Shown here piece after piece: positions 1-6,391 of a stretch of DNA of 12,310 nt. The notes below the pieces were generated by a model that saw nothing but the letters and a program-made list of their open reading frames with translations, made no database searches and was not told where the DNA came from. Position 1 is the stretch's first letter, and the number at the start of each line of letters is the position of its first letter. The stretch is taken from NCBI GenBank assembly GCA_964447925.1, contig CAYUUP010000048.1:1-12310 (forward strand), written 5' to 3'. Made by a program: the position numbers and the translations under genes. Source of the stretch: CAYUUP01 sp964447925 (GTDB lineage Bacteria; Bacillota; Clostridia; Oscillospirales; Oscillospiraceae).

Positions 1-223
1 TGTACACCACCAGCCGCAGATTATGCTCAATCAGCGTTGCTTTGGCGTCCGCGTCCCCGTTCCGGACACGCTCCAGCAGATCCCGTTCCTGGGAGCGATC
101 CAGAGGCGGGGGGAGGACGCTGCTCCCTCCAATGTAAAAAATACTTCCCGGCTTCCTGAACCGTACCCAAATGGCTTGCAGCAGCGCCAGCAGCTTTGAT
201 TTACCTGTCTGTTTCACGATCAT
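1..223 (-). CDS. sigE: RNA polymerase sporulation sigma factor E precursor (5' part, runs off the window)
   Basis: N-terminal part of pro-sigma-E, the early mother-cell sigma factor of sporulation, truncated by the left edge after about 74 codons. The translation has a basic, amphipathic pro-sequence of about 27 residues, then FYIGGSSVLPPPL and later a stretch ending IEHNLRLVVY. These match the family hallmarks: the YIGGxxxLPPPL block just after the processing site, and the start of sigma region 2. In the family the pro-sequence tethers the protein to the membrane and is removed by SpoIIGA, encoded immediately upstream with an 8-base gap. The start is ambiguous. The ATG at 223-221 lies only 3 bases from the AGGAG, while the GTG at 217-215 (codon 3) has a 9-base spacing. 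Identification is from motifs and synteny, and I consider it firm. Confidence 0.93.
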   Translation of the reverse strand, partial: MIVKQTGKSKLLALLQAIWVRFRKPGSIFYIGGSSVLPPPLDRSQERDLLERVRNGDADAKATLIEHNLRLVVY

Positions 224-233
224 GCACTCCTTT
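215..233 (-). promoter_or_regulatory. sigE ribosome binding site with two candidate starts
   Basis: AAAGGAG (227-233, minus strand) overlaps the spoIIGA TAA stop at 234-232. The spacing is 3 bases to the ATG at 223 and 9 bases to the GTG at 217. The usual spacing favours the GTG, which would remove two residues from the pro-sequence. Overlap of the site with the upstream stop suggests translational coupling of spoIIGA and sigE. Confidence 0.55.
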
Positions 234-1083
234 ATTCCTGTTTGCTGATAAGGGCCGAATATGTACCATCGGGGGAGAGTGAGGTGGGGGAGAGGGCCAC
301 CAGCCCGGGAGCCTCTGGCCCGCCGCCGTCCAGGGAGATATTGTCCGGCCGCAGGGCAAGCAACAGTCCGGAGGTCACGCCAACCGCCCGATAGGGCAGT
401 AGCCGCAGCCGCCCCGGTTCCCAGGACTCCGAAAGACGGGTCAGGCCCTCTGCTGGGGAGAGGACGTCCTCTGCCTGAAGGGTGGGAACCAGGGGACGCA
501 CCGCCTCCCAGTCCGCCACTACCGCAGGCTGTCCTGAGATGGGATCGGTGAGGCTATGACCGGTGTCTACCAGCGCACAGAGCTGCACCTGCCGTCCATC
601 CAGGGAGAGGGTCAGCTGCCGGAACTGCTGGCTCCGCCGCCGGGAGAGCCGACGGGTCAGCAGGGAGATCAGGACATAGCACCCGCTGGCCGACAGCAGA
701 AGCACCTTCCAGTCCAGCGTCGTGGTAGGTACCTGATTGATATAGGCGATGGCGGAGCCGCCCAACAGGGAGATGGCAAGAATGCCGCCCGCCAGGGCAA
801 AGGTAAGCCCCAGCAGGGCAAGGAACCGGCCAGGAAGTCCCCGCTGTCCGCCAAAGGCCGTCAGCGCCATGACTGCGCCGGCGCAGAGCCGGATGGCCGG
901 ATGGCTCAGCCAGCCCCAGGGCAGAAGGAAGAGAGAGACGGCATAGCCCGCACCCAGCAGTGCCCCAAGCAGCAGCCGAAGACGGGATACAACCCCGCCG
1001 GTGAGTCGGGCGGTGGCCAGCAGCAGCAGATAGTCCAAAATCAGGTTAAGCAGAAAGAGGGAATCAATATAAACAACGGTCAT
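232..1083 (-). CDS. spoIIGA: Sporulation sigma-E factor-processing peptidase SpoIIGA
   Basis: Membrane-embedded aspartic protease that cleaves the pro-sequence from pro-sigma-E after asymmetric septation, so that mother-cell transcription begins. The predicted protein is 283 aa. Residues 1-145 hold about five hydrophobic segments, beginning with VVYIDSLFLLNLILDYLLL. A basic stretch (RRLSRRR, about 144-150) leads to a soluble C-terminal domain with the catalytic motif ALVDTGHSLTDP (D173), the DTG motif of this family. The start at 1083 is chosen because AGGAGT sits 7 bases upstream; a longer frame opening at 1119 has no such support. It is 26 residues shorter than the roughly 309-aa B. subtilis protein. 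It lies 8 bases upstream of sigE, the classic spoIIG operon order. A Spo0A-type promoter is plausible just upstream. Confidence 0.95.
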   Translation of the reverse strand: MTVVYIDSLFLLNLILDYLLLLATARLTGGVVSRLRLLLGALLGAGYAVSLFLLPWGWLSHPAIRLCAGAVMALTAFGGQRGLPGRFLALLGLTFALAGGILAISLLGGSAIAYINQVPTTTLDWKVLLLSASGCYVLISLLTRRLSRRRSQQFRQLTLSLDGRQVQLCALVDTGHSLTDPISGQPAVVADWEAVRPLVPTLQAEDVLSPAEGLTRLSESWEPGRLRLLPYRAVGVTSGLLLALRPDNISLDGGGPEAPGLVALSPTSLSPDGTYSALISKQE

Positions 1084-1120
1084 GTCTGCCACTCCTTGCC
1101 TGTCTCTGCCTGTCTCCACC

Positions 1121-1154
1121 AGTATAATACAGGCCCCGGGAGAAAGGCGTCAAA
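1121..1154 (-). promoter_or_regulatory. Candidate spoIIG promoter with 0A-like box
   Basis: On the minus strand TTGACG (1153-1148) is followed by TATTAT (1129-1124, 18-base spacing) or the overlapping TATACT (1126-1121, 21-base spacing). The B. subtilis spoIIG promoter is known for an over-long spacing of about 22 bases and activation by Spo0A~P. The -35 overlaps CGTCAAA on the plus strand (1148-1154), 6 of 7 to the 0A box TGTCRAA. No second clear 0A box was found upstream. The position, about 40 bases before the spoIIGA start, fits. This is inference from pattern and synteny. Confidence 0.45.
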
Positions 1155-1265
1155 CGGGGGGAGGGGAATAAAAAAGGTGCTGCTCTCCATGATGGGGAAA
1201 TATGGGCGGCGTCCAGATCTTTTGGGGAACCCAGGAACAAAATATGGGCTGATTACCAGAAGCCG

Positions 1266-1290
1266 GGCGGCTGCATTCCCGCCAGCCGCC
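1266..1290. repeat. GC-rich stem-loop, 8-bp perfect arms
   Basis: GGCGGCTG (1266-1273) and CAGCCGCC (1283-1290) are perfect inverted repeats around a 9-base loop. It is stable enough to act as a transcription pause site or mRNA 3'-end stabiliser for the upstream permease genes, but there is no adjacent T-tract on either strand. Function unknown. Confidence 0.5.
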
Positions 1291-1342
1291 ATCAGAGACA
1301 GATGCCCGGCAGAACGGCAATATTTTCTCTGGCAGCGGATCA

Positions 1343-1359
1343 AGGACAGATATTGTCCT
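1343..1359. repeat. Short inverted repeat AGGACA-N5-TGTCCT
   Basis: Perfect 6-base arms around GATAT, 32 bases beyond the stop of the second TauE/SafE half-gene. It could be an operator-like site or chance; no family assignment is possible from the sequence. Confidence 0.3.
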
Positions 1360-1391
1360 CAGGCATTTCCGGGTATGTGCCAGCTCGTGAG

Positions 1392-1784
1392 TCAAGCGGC
1401 CTTGGCAGGCTTCTCCCCGGATTTCCGAAACAACTCCACGCAGCCCAGAATCAGCAGATAGCCGCCAAAGAGCTTCCGCAGCAGACCGGTGTCCAGACCG
1501 GTGGAGAAAAAGGCAGCGGCGGCTGTGGTGATTACGCCGGTAATAGCAGCGGGTAGGGCAGTCTGTTTGTCGATAAAGCCGTTTTTGAAGTGGGCGGGTA
1601 GGGCAGCGGCAGAGGTGGGGAGAAAGTAGAGCAGGTTGATGCCTTGAGCGGCGCTCTGTTCCGTGGCGGTGAACAGGGTCAGCCACAGCATCAGCAGGGT
1701 GCCGCCACCCACGCCAAAGGCGGAGAGGATGCCGGTGAGGCAGCCCACCGCTGCGGCTATGAACCGGAGAAAACCGGGCTTCAT
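1392..1784 (-). CDS. Half-length TauE/SafE (TSUP) family membrane permease, second gene of the pair
   Basis: Predicted 130-aa integral membrane protein with about four hydrophobic segments. It contains the conserved first-helix pattern of the TauE/SafE family (GILSAFGVGGG, residues 18-28), followed by LLYFLPTSAAALPAHFKNG (51-69), where the family has its second helix. Members move sulfite, sulfonates or other small organic anions; the substrate here cannot be read from the sequence. Full-length members are about 250 aa and made of two such repeats, so this is one repeat encoded alone. The ATG at 1784 is preferred because AGGAGG lies 11 bases upstream, whereas the GTG at 1805 would put the ribosome site inside the coding region. 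It starts 21 bases after the stop of the companion half-gene, so the two probably form one transporter. Confidence 0.85.
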   Translation of the reverse strand: MKPGFLRFIAAAVGCLTGILSAFGVGGGTLLMLWLTLFTATEQSAAQGINLLYFLPTSAAALPAHFKNGFIDKQTALPAAITGVITTAAAAFFSTGLDTGLLRKLFGGYLLILGCVELFRKSGEKPAKAA

Positions 1785-1805
1785 GTTGTCTGCGACCTCC
1801 TTCAC

Positions 1806-2174
1806 CTATGCCAGCAGGTTCCGGATGCCACCGTAAATCAGCAGCAGGCCAAAGCCCCGGCGCAGCCAGTTGGCTGGGATTTTTTGAAAGAGCTTCCCTC
1901 CCAGGATGCCGCCCAACAGCCCGCCCGCGAGATAGGGGAGGGCGGCGGCAAGGGTCAGTCCGCCCCGCCAGAAGTAGATGGCGGCGGATACCAGGCACAT
2001 GGGCAGGATCACAGCGACCGAGGTGGCGAAGGCCCGCTTTTCCTCCAGCCCCAGCCAGCCGGTCAGCAGGGGAACCAGCACCATGCCGCCCCCGGCCCCA
2101 AAAAAGCCGTTGGCAATACCCGCTGCCCCGCCGGAGAGGGCGGAGCGCAGCCTGTTCTTGTCCATAGAAGCCAT
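1806..2174 (-). CDS. Half-length TauE/SafE (TSUP) family membrane permease, first gene of the pair
   Basis: Predicted 122-aa membrane protein with about four hydrophobic segments. The signature GIANGFFGAGGGMVLVPLL (19-37) is the canonical opening of a TauE/SafE repeat, followed by EEKRAFATSVAVILP (44-58), also typical. The N-terminal end is basic, which favours an N-in orientation. The start at 2174 is preferred: AGGAGG is 8 bases upstream, whereas the GTG at 2195 lies upstream of the ribosome site. The protein is half the usual family length yet has a clean start, stop and ribosome site, so it is a genuine split gene and not a frameshift remnant. The next gene encodes the other half. Substrate unknown. 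Confidence 0.87.
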   Translation of the reverse strand: MASMDKNRLRSALSGGAAGIANGFFGAGGGMVLVPLLTGWLGLEEKRAFATSVAVILPMCLVSAAIYFWRGGLTLAAALPYLAGGLLGGILGGKLFQKIPANWLRRGFGLLLIYGGIRNLLA

Positions 2175-2265
2175 AAGAGACCCCTCCTGTCCCACCTAGT
2201 GTGTGGGGTTGGAGGGGATTTTATGAGGATTGCAGGGGGCCGCCCTTCTTTTTCAAAAAGCGCTG

Positions 2266-2301
2266 AAAGGGTATTGCACCGTTTCGGGTGCAATACCCTT
2301 T
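2266..2301 (-). terminator. Strong intrinsic terminator after gdhA
   Basis: AAAGGGTATTGCACC (2266-2280) and GGTGCAATACCCTTT (2287-2301) form a perfect 15-base-pair stem with a 6-base loop. It lies 76 bases past the gdhA stop. On the minus strand the stem ends CCCTTT and a TTTTT run follows six bases later; on the plus strand it ends CCCTTTT. It separates gdhA from the permease pair. Confidence 0.85.
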
Positions 2302-2376
2302 TACCTGATGAAAAATGTTATTACGTGGAGCCGCTCAATGGAGCAGCCTCGTTTCCCGCTTAAAGCTGTTTGGAAC

Positions 2377-3726
2377 TCAGTAGCTGATACCCTGCCACAG
2401 CATGGCGTCTGCCACCTTCAAAAAACCGGCAATATTGGCGCCTGCCACCAGGTTGCCCTCCATGCCGTACTCCTTGGCGGCAGAGGCGCAGTTGGCATAG
2501 ATCTCCTTCATAATGCGGTGAAGCCGCTGATCCACTTCCTGGAAGCTCCAGGACAGCCGCTGGCTATTCTGGGACATCTCCAAACCGGAGGTGGCCACGC
2601 CGCCGGCGTTGACAGCCTTGGCCGGGCCAAAGAGGATGCCTGCCTCCTGAAAGGCGGTTACAGCCTCGGGGGTACAGGGCATATTGGCACCCTCGGCCAC
2701 GGCCATGACGCCATTGGCAATCAGCGCCTTTGCGCTCTCCCCGTCCAGCTCGTTCTGAGTGGCGCAGGGCAGGGCAATGTCGCAGGGTACTGTCCAGATG
2801 CCCCGGCAGCCCTCCACATACTTGGCAGTGGGGACGTAGTCCACATAGGTGGAGATGCGGTCCCGGCGAACCTCCTTGATCTCCTGGATAACGGTATAGT
2901 CGATGCCGTCCTCATCCAAAATATAGCCGTTGGAGTCGCACATGGCAATCACCTTGCCGCCCAGCTGGGTGGCCTTCTGGTTGGCATAAGTTGCCACGTT
3001 GCCCGCACCGGAGATGACCACCCGTTTCCCCTCAAAGGATTCTCCAGCGGCTTTCAGCATCTCGTCGGTGAAATAGCAGGCACCGTAGCCGGTGGCCTCG
3101 GTACGGGCCAGGGAGCCGCCATAGGACAGACCCTTGCCAGTGAGGACGCCGGTGAACTCATTCCGCAGGCGCTTATATTGGCCAAAGAGGAAGCCAATCT
3201 CCCGGCCACCCACGCCGATATCGCCAGCGGGTACGTCAGTATCTGCACCGATGTGCCGTTGCAGTTCAGTCATAAATGACTGGCAGAACCGCATGATCTC
3301 CCCATCGGATTTGCCCTTGGGGTCGAAATCGGAGCCACCCTTGCCGCCGCCCATAGGCAGACCGGTGAGACTGTTCTTGAAAACCTGCTCAAAGCCCAGG
3401 AACTTGATTACGGAGAGGGTGACGCTGGGGTGGAAGCGCAGACCGCCTTTATAGGGGCCAATAGCGGAGTTGAACTGCACTCGATAGCCCCGATTGACCT
3501 GAACTTCTCCCTTGTCATCCACCCAGCTGACCCGGAATTGGATGATGCGCTCCGGCTCCACAATACGCTTAATGACGCCGGCCTTAACCAGGTCGGGGCG
3601 TTTCTCCACCACAGGGGCCAAGGACTCCAGCACCTCATAGACCGCCTGGAGAAACTCCGGTTCGTGGGCGGATTTGGCTGCAAGCTCCTCATAGATGCCG
3701 TTCAGGTACGCATTTTGAATGGGCAT
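2377..3726 (-). CDS. gdhA: NADP-type glutamate dehydrogenase (hexameric)
   Basis: Cytoplasmic enzyme that interconverts 2-oxoglutarate plus ammonia and glutamate. At 449 aa it has the size of the bacterial hexameric 50-kDa class. The substrate domain contains PMGGGKGGSDFDPKGKSD with the active-site lysine K129, then PAGDIGVGGREIG with the catalytic aspartate D169. The dinucleotide domain starts at about residue 235 with VVISGAGNVA (glycine motif 240-245). After the second strand it reads CDSNGYI (263-269), closer to the NADP-type E. coli pattern (DSSG) than to the NAD-type of Clostridium symbiosum, so NADPH use and an assimilatory role are inferred. A GGAAGG ribosome site is 9 bases upstream. 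It is monocistronic, with its own promoter and a strong terminator. Confidence 0.96.
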   Translation of the reverse strand: MPIQNAYLNGIYEELAAKSAHEPEFLQAVYEVLESLAPVVEKRPDLVKAGVIKRIVEPERIIQFRVSWVDDKGEVQVNRGYRVQFNSAIGPYKGGLRFHPSVTLSVIKFLGFEQVFKNSLTGLPMGGGKGGSDFDPKGKSDGEIMRFCQSFMTELQRHIGADTDVPAGDIGVGGREIGFLFGQYKRLRNEFTGVLTGKGLSYGGSLARTEATGYGACYFTDEMLKAAGESFEGKRVVISGAGNVATYANQKATQLGGKVIAMCDSNGYILDEDGIDYTVIQEIKEVRRDRISTYVDYVPTAKYVEGCRGIWTVPCDIALPCATQNELDGESAKALIANGVMAVAEGANMPCTPEAVTAFQEAGILFGPAKAVNAGGVATSGLEMSQNSQRLSWSFQEVDQRLHRIMKEIYANCASAAKEYGMEGNLVAGANIAGFLKVADAMLWQGISY

Positions 3727-3869
3727 AGAAATCTTCCTTCCTTTTCCGTTTGGGCGCGGTAAGGGGCAAGCCCTGACACATCCGCCTGCAAAAGCCAGAG
3801 AAAGCCTGCTTGGAGGGAGGAATCAAAACAGCCCCATTGCCGTATCCGATCTTTAATTTGGTCAGCCCT

Positions 3870-3898
3870 ATTATACCGGAAAACGCAAGCCGGCGCAA
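3870..3898 (-). promoter_or_regulatory. Sigma-A-type promoter of gdhA
   Basis: On the minus strand TTGCGC (3898-3893), 17 bases, then a perfect TATAAT (3875-3870). The predicted transcript starts near 3863, giving an untranslated leader of about 135 bases before the gdhA ATG. I recognise no known riboswitch or attenuator hairpin in that leader. Confidence 0.65.
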
Positions 3899-3902
3899 GA
3901 GG

Positions 3903-3928
3903 GATTTCAAATCAAAGACAATGAAATC
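3903..3928 (-). repeat. Weak AT-rich inverted repeat at the end of mobB
   Basis: GATTTCA (3903-3909) and TGAAATC (3922-3928) form 7-base perfect arms with a 12-base loop, overlapping the mobB stop and lying just upstream of the gdhA promoter. Low GC and no T-run make it a poor terminator. It could be an operator or chance. Confidence 0.3.
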
Positions 3929-4457
3929 AATTTTTCCACCCGAGGGCCTTCATGTAGTCCAGAATCACCCGGACGCAGCCTGCCAGATCGTCCAGTGCCA
4001 GTTGGGGAGCGGGCGTATCCACCGGCTCATCGGTTAGAACAGCCAGCAGCTCCTCTGCTGGGGCCAGCAGGGGACGGTTCAGTGCTTTCCGGTGCAGTTC
4101 AATTTTGGGGTTGTGAAGGGATTTGTACCCCTCTGTAAGGATCAGATCGATGTCCGGCGGCAGGCGGCTGATGATTTCATCCAGCTGGAGTTCCTCCGTC
4201 AGCTGCTCGATGATGGCAACCTGCTCCCGTGATGAGATGGCCACCACCTCCGCACCGGCAGCGGAAAAACGCCAGGTGTCCTTCCCCGGCGTGTCCATCT
4301 GAAAGCCGTGGACATCGTGCTTCACCACCGCCAACCGGATACCAGACCTGCGCAGCAGAGGGATCAGCTTCTCCAAAAGAGTGGTCTTACCGGTACCCGA
4401 TTTACCCACAAAAGTGATAACTGGCGTCCCGGCGTGAATGCCCCGGCCCGGCCTCAT
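3927..4457 (-). CDS. mobB: Molybdopterin-guanine dinucleotide biosynthesis adapter MobB
   Basis: GTP-binding accessory protein of molybdenum cofactor maturation, which assists MobA in forming the guanine dinucleotide cofactor. The predicted 176 aa begins with PVITFVGKSGTGKTTLLEKL, a Walker A motif (GKSGTGKT, 18-25). It continues with AVVKHDVHGFQMDTPGKDTWRF, the family's KHDxHxF and D-T-x-R block, and then DLILTEGYK, its Walker B/EGYK block. These three motifs together are diagnostic. The ATG at 4457 overlaps the upstream thioesterase stop as ATGA, with GAGG 7 bases before it, so translation is probably coupled; a frame opening at 4547 would overlap that gene by about 90 bases and is not preferred. 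No MobA, MoeA or molybdoenzyme lies in the window, so its partner is encoded elsewhere. Confidence 0.9.
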   Translation of the reverse strand: MRPGRGIHAGTPVITFVGKSGTGKTTLLEKLIPLLRRSGIRLAVVKHDVHGFQMDTPGKDTWRFSAAGAEVVAISSREQVAIIEQLTEELQLDEIISRLPPDIDLILTEGYKSLHNPKIELHRKALNRPLLAPAEELLAVLTDEPVDTPAPQLALDDLAGCVRVILDYMKALGWKN

Positions 4458-4876
4458 ATTGCTTCCTCGTATGCAGCCTGTATCCTGGCATAGATCCCTG
4501 GCAAGTTCTGCTTCATGTCCAGAGATTTCATATCCGGCCCCGTCCAAATGTGGAAGGAGGTGGCGGAGGCCACAGGCGTCTCCCCGCCGCCGAAGTATAC
4601 CTCATAGCACAGCTCCAGCTTCTTGGGCGCATAGGATTTCATCCGGGTGCGGATAGTGACCTGTCCGGGATAAGTCACCGGGGACTTATATTGCAGGTTC
4701 AGGTTCACCATGGGAGGATTGATGCCCCGCAAGTGCATATCGGAGAAAGAAAAGCCCATGGCGGAAAAGAAGTCCATCCGGGCGATCTCGTACCAGATGG
4801 GATATACTGCGTGGTGGACAATGCCCATCTGGTCGCAGTCGGGATAGCGGACATCAATTTTCGTCTCTGTCACCAT
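4454..4876 (-). CDS. Acyl-CoA thioesterase, hotdog fold (4HBT, YbgC/FadM type)
   Basis: Predicted 140-aa cytoplasmic thioesterase that hydrolyses acyl-CoA (or a related acyl thioester); the actual chain is unknown. The N-terminus carries the family signature DVRYPDCDQMGIVHHAVYPI (8-27) followed by WYEIAR. D15 sits at the position of the catalytic aspartate, and HH-A-V-Y/WYE-AR marks the long hotdog helix. The start at 4876 has AGGAGG 7 bases upstream. A longer frame open to 5038 would run back through the glycosyltransferase gene and is not credible. It lies 16 bases after the glycosyltransferase stop and overlaps mobB by 4 bases, so it belongs to the same transcript. The family is clear, the substrate is not. 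Confidence 0.9.
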   Translation of the reverse strand: MVTETKIDVRYPDCDQMGIVHHAVYPIWYEIARMDFFSAMGFSFSDMHLRGINPPMVNLNLQYKSPVTYPGQVTIRTRMKSYAPKKLELCYEVYFGGGETPVASATSFHIWTGPDMKSLDMKQNLPGIYARIQAAYEEAI

Positions 4877-4892
4877 GGGGATTCCTCCTGAA

Positions 4893-5999
4893 TCAAAGCA
4901 TTCCGTTTGCCTCCAGTACCTGGGCTGCCAGCTCTGCCCGGGCTGCCCAGTCCGCCTCCCTGCCTGCGGCCTCTCGCCGCAAGCGAAGCCGGCTGTCATT
5001 CTCTGCCAGCGCCCGGTGGCACCCGCTCTCAAATTCATACTTGTTGGCAGCGGTGTACACTAGGTCGGGGTACTGGGGGATATAGCCCGGCGGGAAGGTG
5101 GTTACCACCGGCTTGCCGGCCAACAGGTATTCATAGACCCGGCTGGGGATGACGTCCTCCCCCCGGTCGCGGGAGTGGAGAAAGTCCAGACCGACATCGA
5201 ACTGAGCCAGATATTCTGGCAGGTTCACCGAGGTGCGATAGGGCAGGAAATAGATGTTGCGGAGCTTTTGCAGCGCCGGAACGGAGGGATTCTTCCGATC
5301 CACCCGGCCCAACAGCACAAAGCTCCATTGGGGGTGATTCCGGGCGGTGAAAAGCAACGGCTCCAGATCCAGCCCGGCGCTGATGTTGCCCAGATAGCCC
5401 AAAATGGGGCGCCGCAGTTTCTGGAGTTCCGCCGGTTTCTCCAATTCCATGGTTGCCCGGGAAAACACAGTGGCGTTGGCGCCGTTGGGCAGCAGCGCCA
5501 CGTTGGTGTTACAGGGTGAGACATGACGCACAAGTCCCGGCGAGGCGGCAAAAATCAGGTCGGCTTCATAGGCCAGTTCGCTTTCCCGCAGGATAGAGAG
5601 TTCCGTCCACTCCCGGTGGCAGTCATACACCAGCCCCTGGTGGGGGATATCCTTCACCAGTCGGGCATTCACCGGGGAACACAGCCAGAGCAGTGGTTCC
5701 ACAAAGCCATGGCGATCCATCTGAGTTCCAACGAACCGGGCCACCCGCTTCAGATTCATGCTTTCCAGCCGGGGGTGTTCCTGACGTACCGGCAGCACCG
5801 GGGGCAGGGTGTATACCGTCACATTGGCCCGCACCTTCTGACCAGGCCTCCGCCAGTAGCCCTTCCGCTTGCCCCGGGCCAGCCGGGAGGGGGAAGGTTC
5901 AAAATAGAGTACCTCAACGCCAGGAAGCCGGGAGAGAATATTCCTGGCCCGGCCCGTGACCCGCCCCCAGGCAGAGCTGCCCAAGCAGATGATTTGCAT
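4893..5999 (-). CDS. GT4-like (GT-B fold) glycosyltransferase
   Basis: Predicted 368-aa glycosyltransferase, probably acting at the inner face of the membrane in synthesis of a surface polysaccharide, teichuronic-type polymer or glycolipid. The N-terminal Rossmann half begins IICLGSSAWGRVTGRARNIL (3-22) and includes VYDCHREW (124-131) and ALLPNGANATVF (168-179). The C-terminal half opens with PILGYLGNIS (198-207) and LEPLL. It then has a phosphate/nucleotide-sugar region IPSRVYEYLLAGKPVVTTF (284-302), where the conserved glutamate of the GT4 E-x7-E region would lie (E290). The pattern resembles exopolysaccharide and TuaH-like transferases. The ATG at 5999 is preferred over a TTG at 6020 because GGGAG lies about 10 bases before it. 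No flippase, polymerase or sugar-nucleotide gene is nearby. Donor and acceptor unknown. Confidence 0.85.
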   Translation of the reverse strand: MQIICLGSSAWGRVTGRARNILSRLPGVEVLYFEPSPSRLARGKRKGYWRRPGQKVRANVTVYTLPPVLPVRQEHPRLESMNLKRVARFVGTQMDRHGFVEPLLWLCSPVNARLVKDIPHQGLVYDCHREWTELSILRESELAYEADLIFAASPGLVRHVSPCNTNVALLPNGANATVFSRATMELEKPAELQKLRRPILGYLGNISAGLDLEPLLFTARNHPQWSFVLLGRVDRKNPSVPALQKLRNIYFLPYRTSVNLPEYLAQFDVGLDFLHSRDRGEDVIPSRVYEYLLAGKPVVTTFPPGYIPQYPDLVYTAANKYEFESGCHRALAENDSRLRLRREAAGREADWAARAELAAQVLEANGML

Positions 6000-6016
6000 C
6001 AGAGTCTGTCTCCCGG

Positions 6017-6349
6017 TCAACTGCCATAGGTTTGGAGAATATCCTCCAGCATATTGGCATAGTCCGACTGGGGGGCGGCCCCTACCATGCGCTCTACCTC
6101 CTGGCCATCCTGGAGGAAGACTACACAGGGGATAGACATGACGCCGTACTGGGCCGCCAACTCCGGCTCCGCGTCCACATCCACCTTGCCCACCACGGCC
6201 CGACCGTCAAACTCCTCTGCCAGGGCTTCAATGGTCGGCGCGATCATACGGCAGGGGCCGCACCAGGTGGCCCAGAAGTCTACCACCATGACACCAGGCT
6301 GCTGCAGCGCTCCGGCAAAACTCTCTTTGTTATAATGGATCACGCTCAT
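6017..6349 (-). CDS. trxA: Thioredoxin
   Basis: Small cytoplasmic disulfide reductase of 110 aa, the normal thioredoxin length. It has the active site WATWCGPCRMIAP (C30 and C33), the buried acid D24 in VVDFWATW, and the cis-proline loop YGVMSIPCVVF (P74). The residue after the cis-proline is usually threonine; here it is C75, a third cysteine close to the active site. AAAGGA lies 9 bases upstream of the ATG. The stop is 17 bases before the ATG of the glycosyltransferase and the start 42 bases after the coaX stop, so it is likely co-transcribed with both. No thioredoxin reductase gene is adjacent. There may be several thioredoxins in this genome, so the symbol is generic. Confidence 0.93.
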   Translation of the reverse strand: MSVIHYNKESFAGALQQPGVMVVDFWATWCGPCRMIAPTIEALAEEFDGRAVVGKVDVDAEPELAAQYGVMSIPCVVFLQDGQEVERMVGAAPQSDYANMLEDILQTYGS

Positions 6350-6391
6350 TTTGGAACATCCTTTCGCTTAAAACGCTTTGAAATGAATTTG

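Larger units (their letters stand above)
1084..1391. other. Intergenic region between the TauE/SafE pair and spoIIGA
   Basis: This 308-base gap carries no convincing gene. It holds the candidate spoIIGA promoter near its left end. It also holds a stem-loop with perfect 8-base arms GGCGGCTG/CAGCCGCC (1266-1273 and 1283-1290) and a small inverted repeat AGGACA-N5-TGTCCT (1343-1359) just after the second permease gene. Neither hairpin is followed by a proper T-run on the minus strand, so neither is a clear intrinsic terminator. Confidence 0.5.

Noticed and set aside
556..1461. A 301-codon open frame on the plus strand opposite spoIIGA and beyond
   Set aside because: Low-complexity Q/G/P-rich translation, opposite a well-supported spoIIGA, with no ribosome site.
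1150..1998. A 282-codon minus-strand frame across the permease pair, possibly a fused gene
   Set aside because: It is a different frame from both half-permeases, is R/P/H-rich with no hydrophobic helices, and so is a shadow. The permeases are in separate frames with their own starts and stops.
2230..3279. A 349-codon open frame on the plus strand opposite gdhA
   Set aside because: It is the antisense of a clear glutamate dehydrogenase in a GC-rich gene; the product shows no recognisable domain and there is no fitting ribosome site.
4458..4547. N-terminal extension of MobB
   Set aside because: It lies entirely inside the thioesterase gene and lacks a ribosome site; the ATGA overlap at 4457 is the normal arrangement.
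4877..5038. N-terminal extension of the thioesterase
   Set aside because: It would overlap the glycosyltransferase coding region, lacks family similarity, and an AGGAGG sits right before the ATG at 4876.
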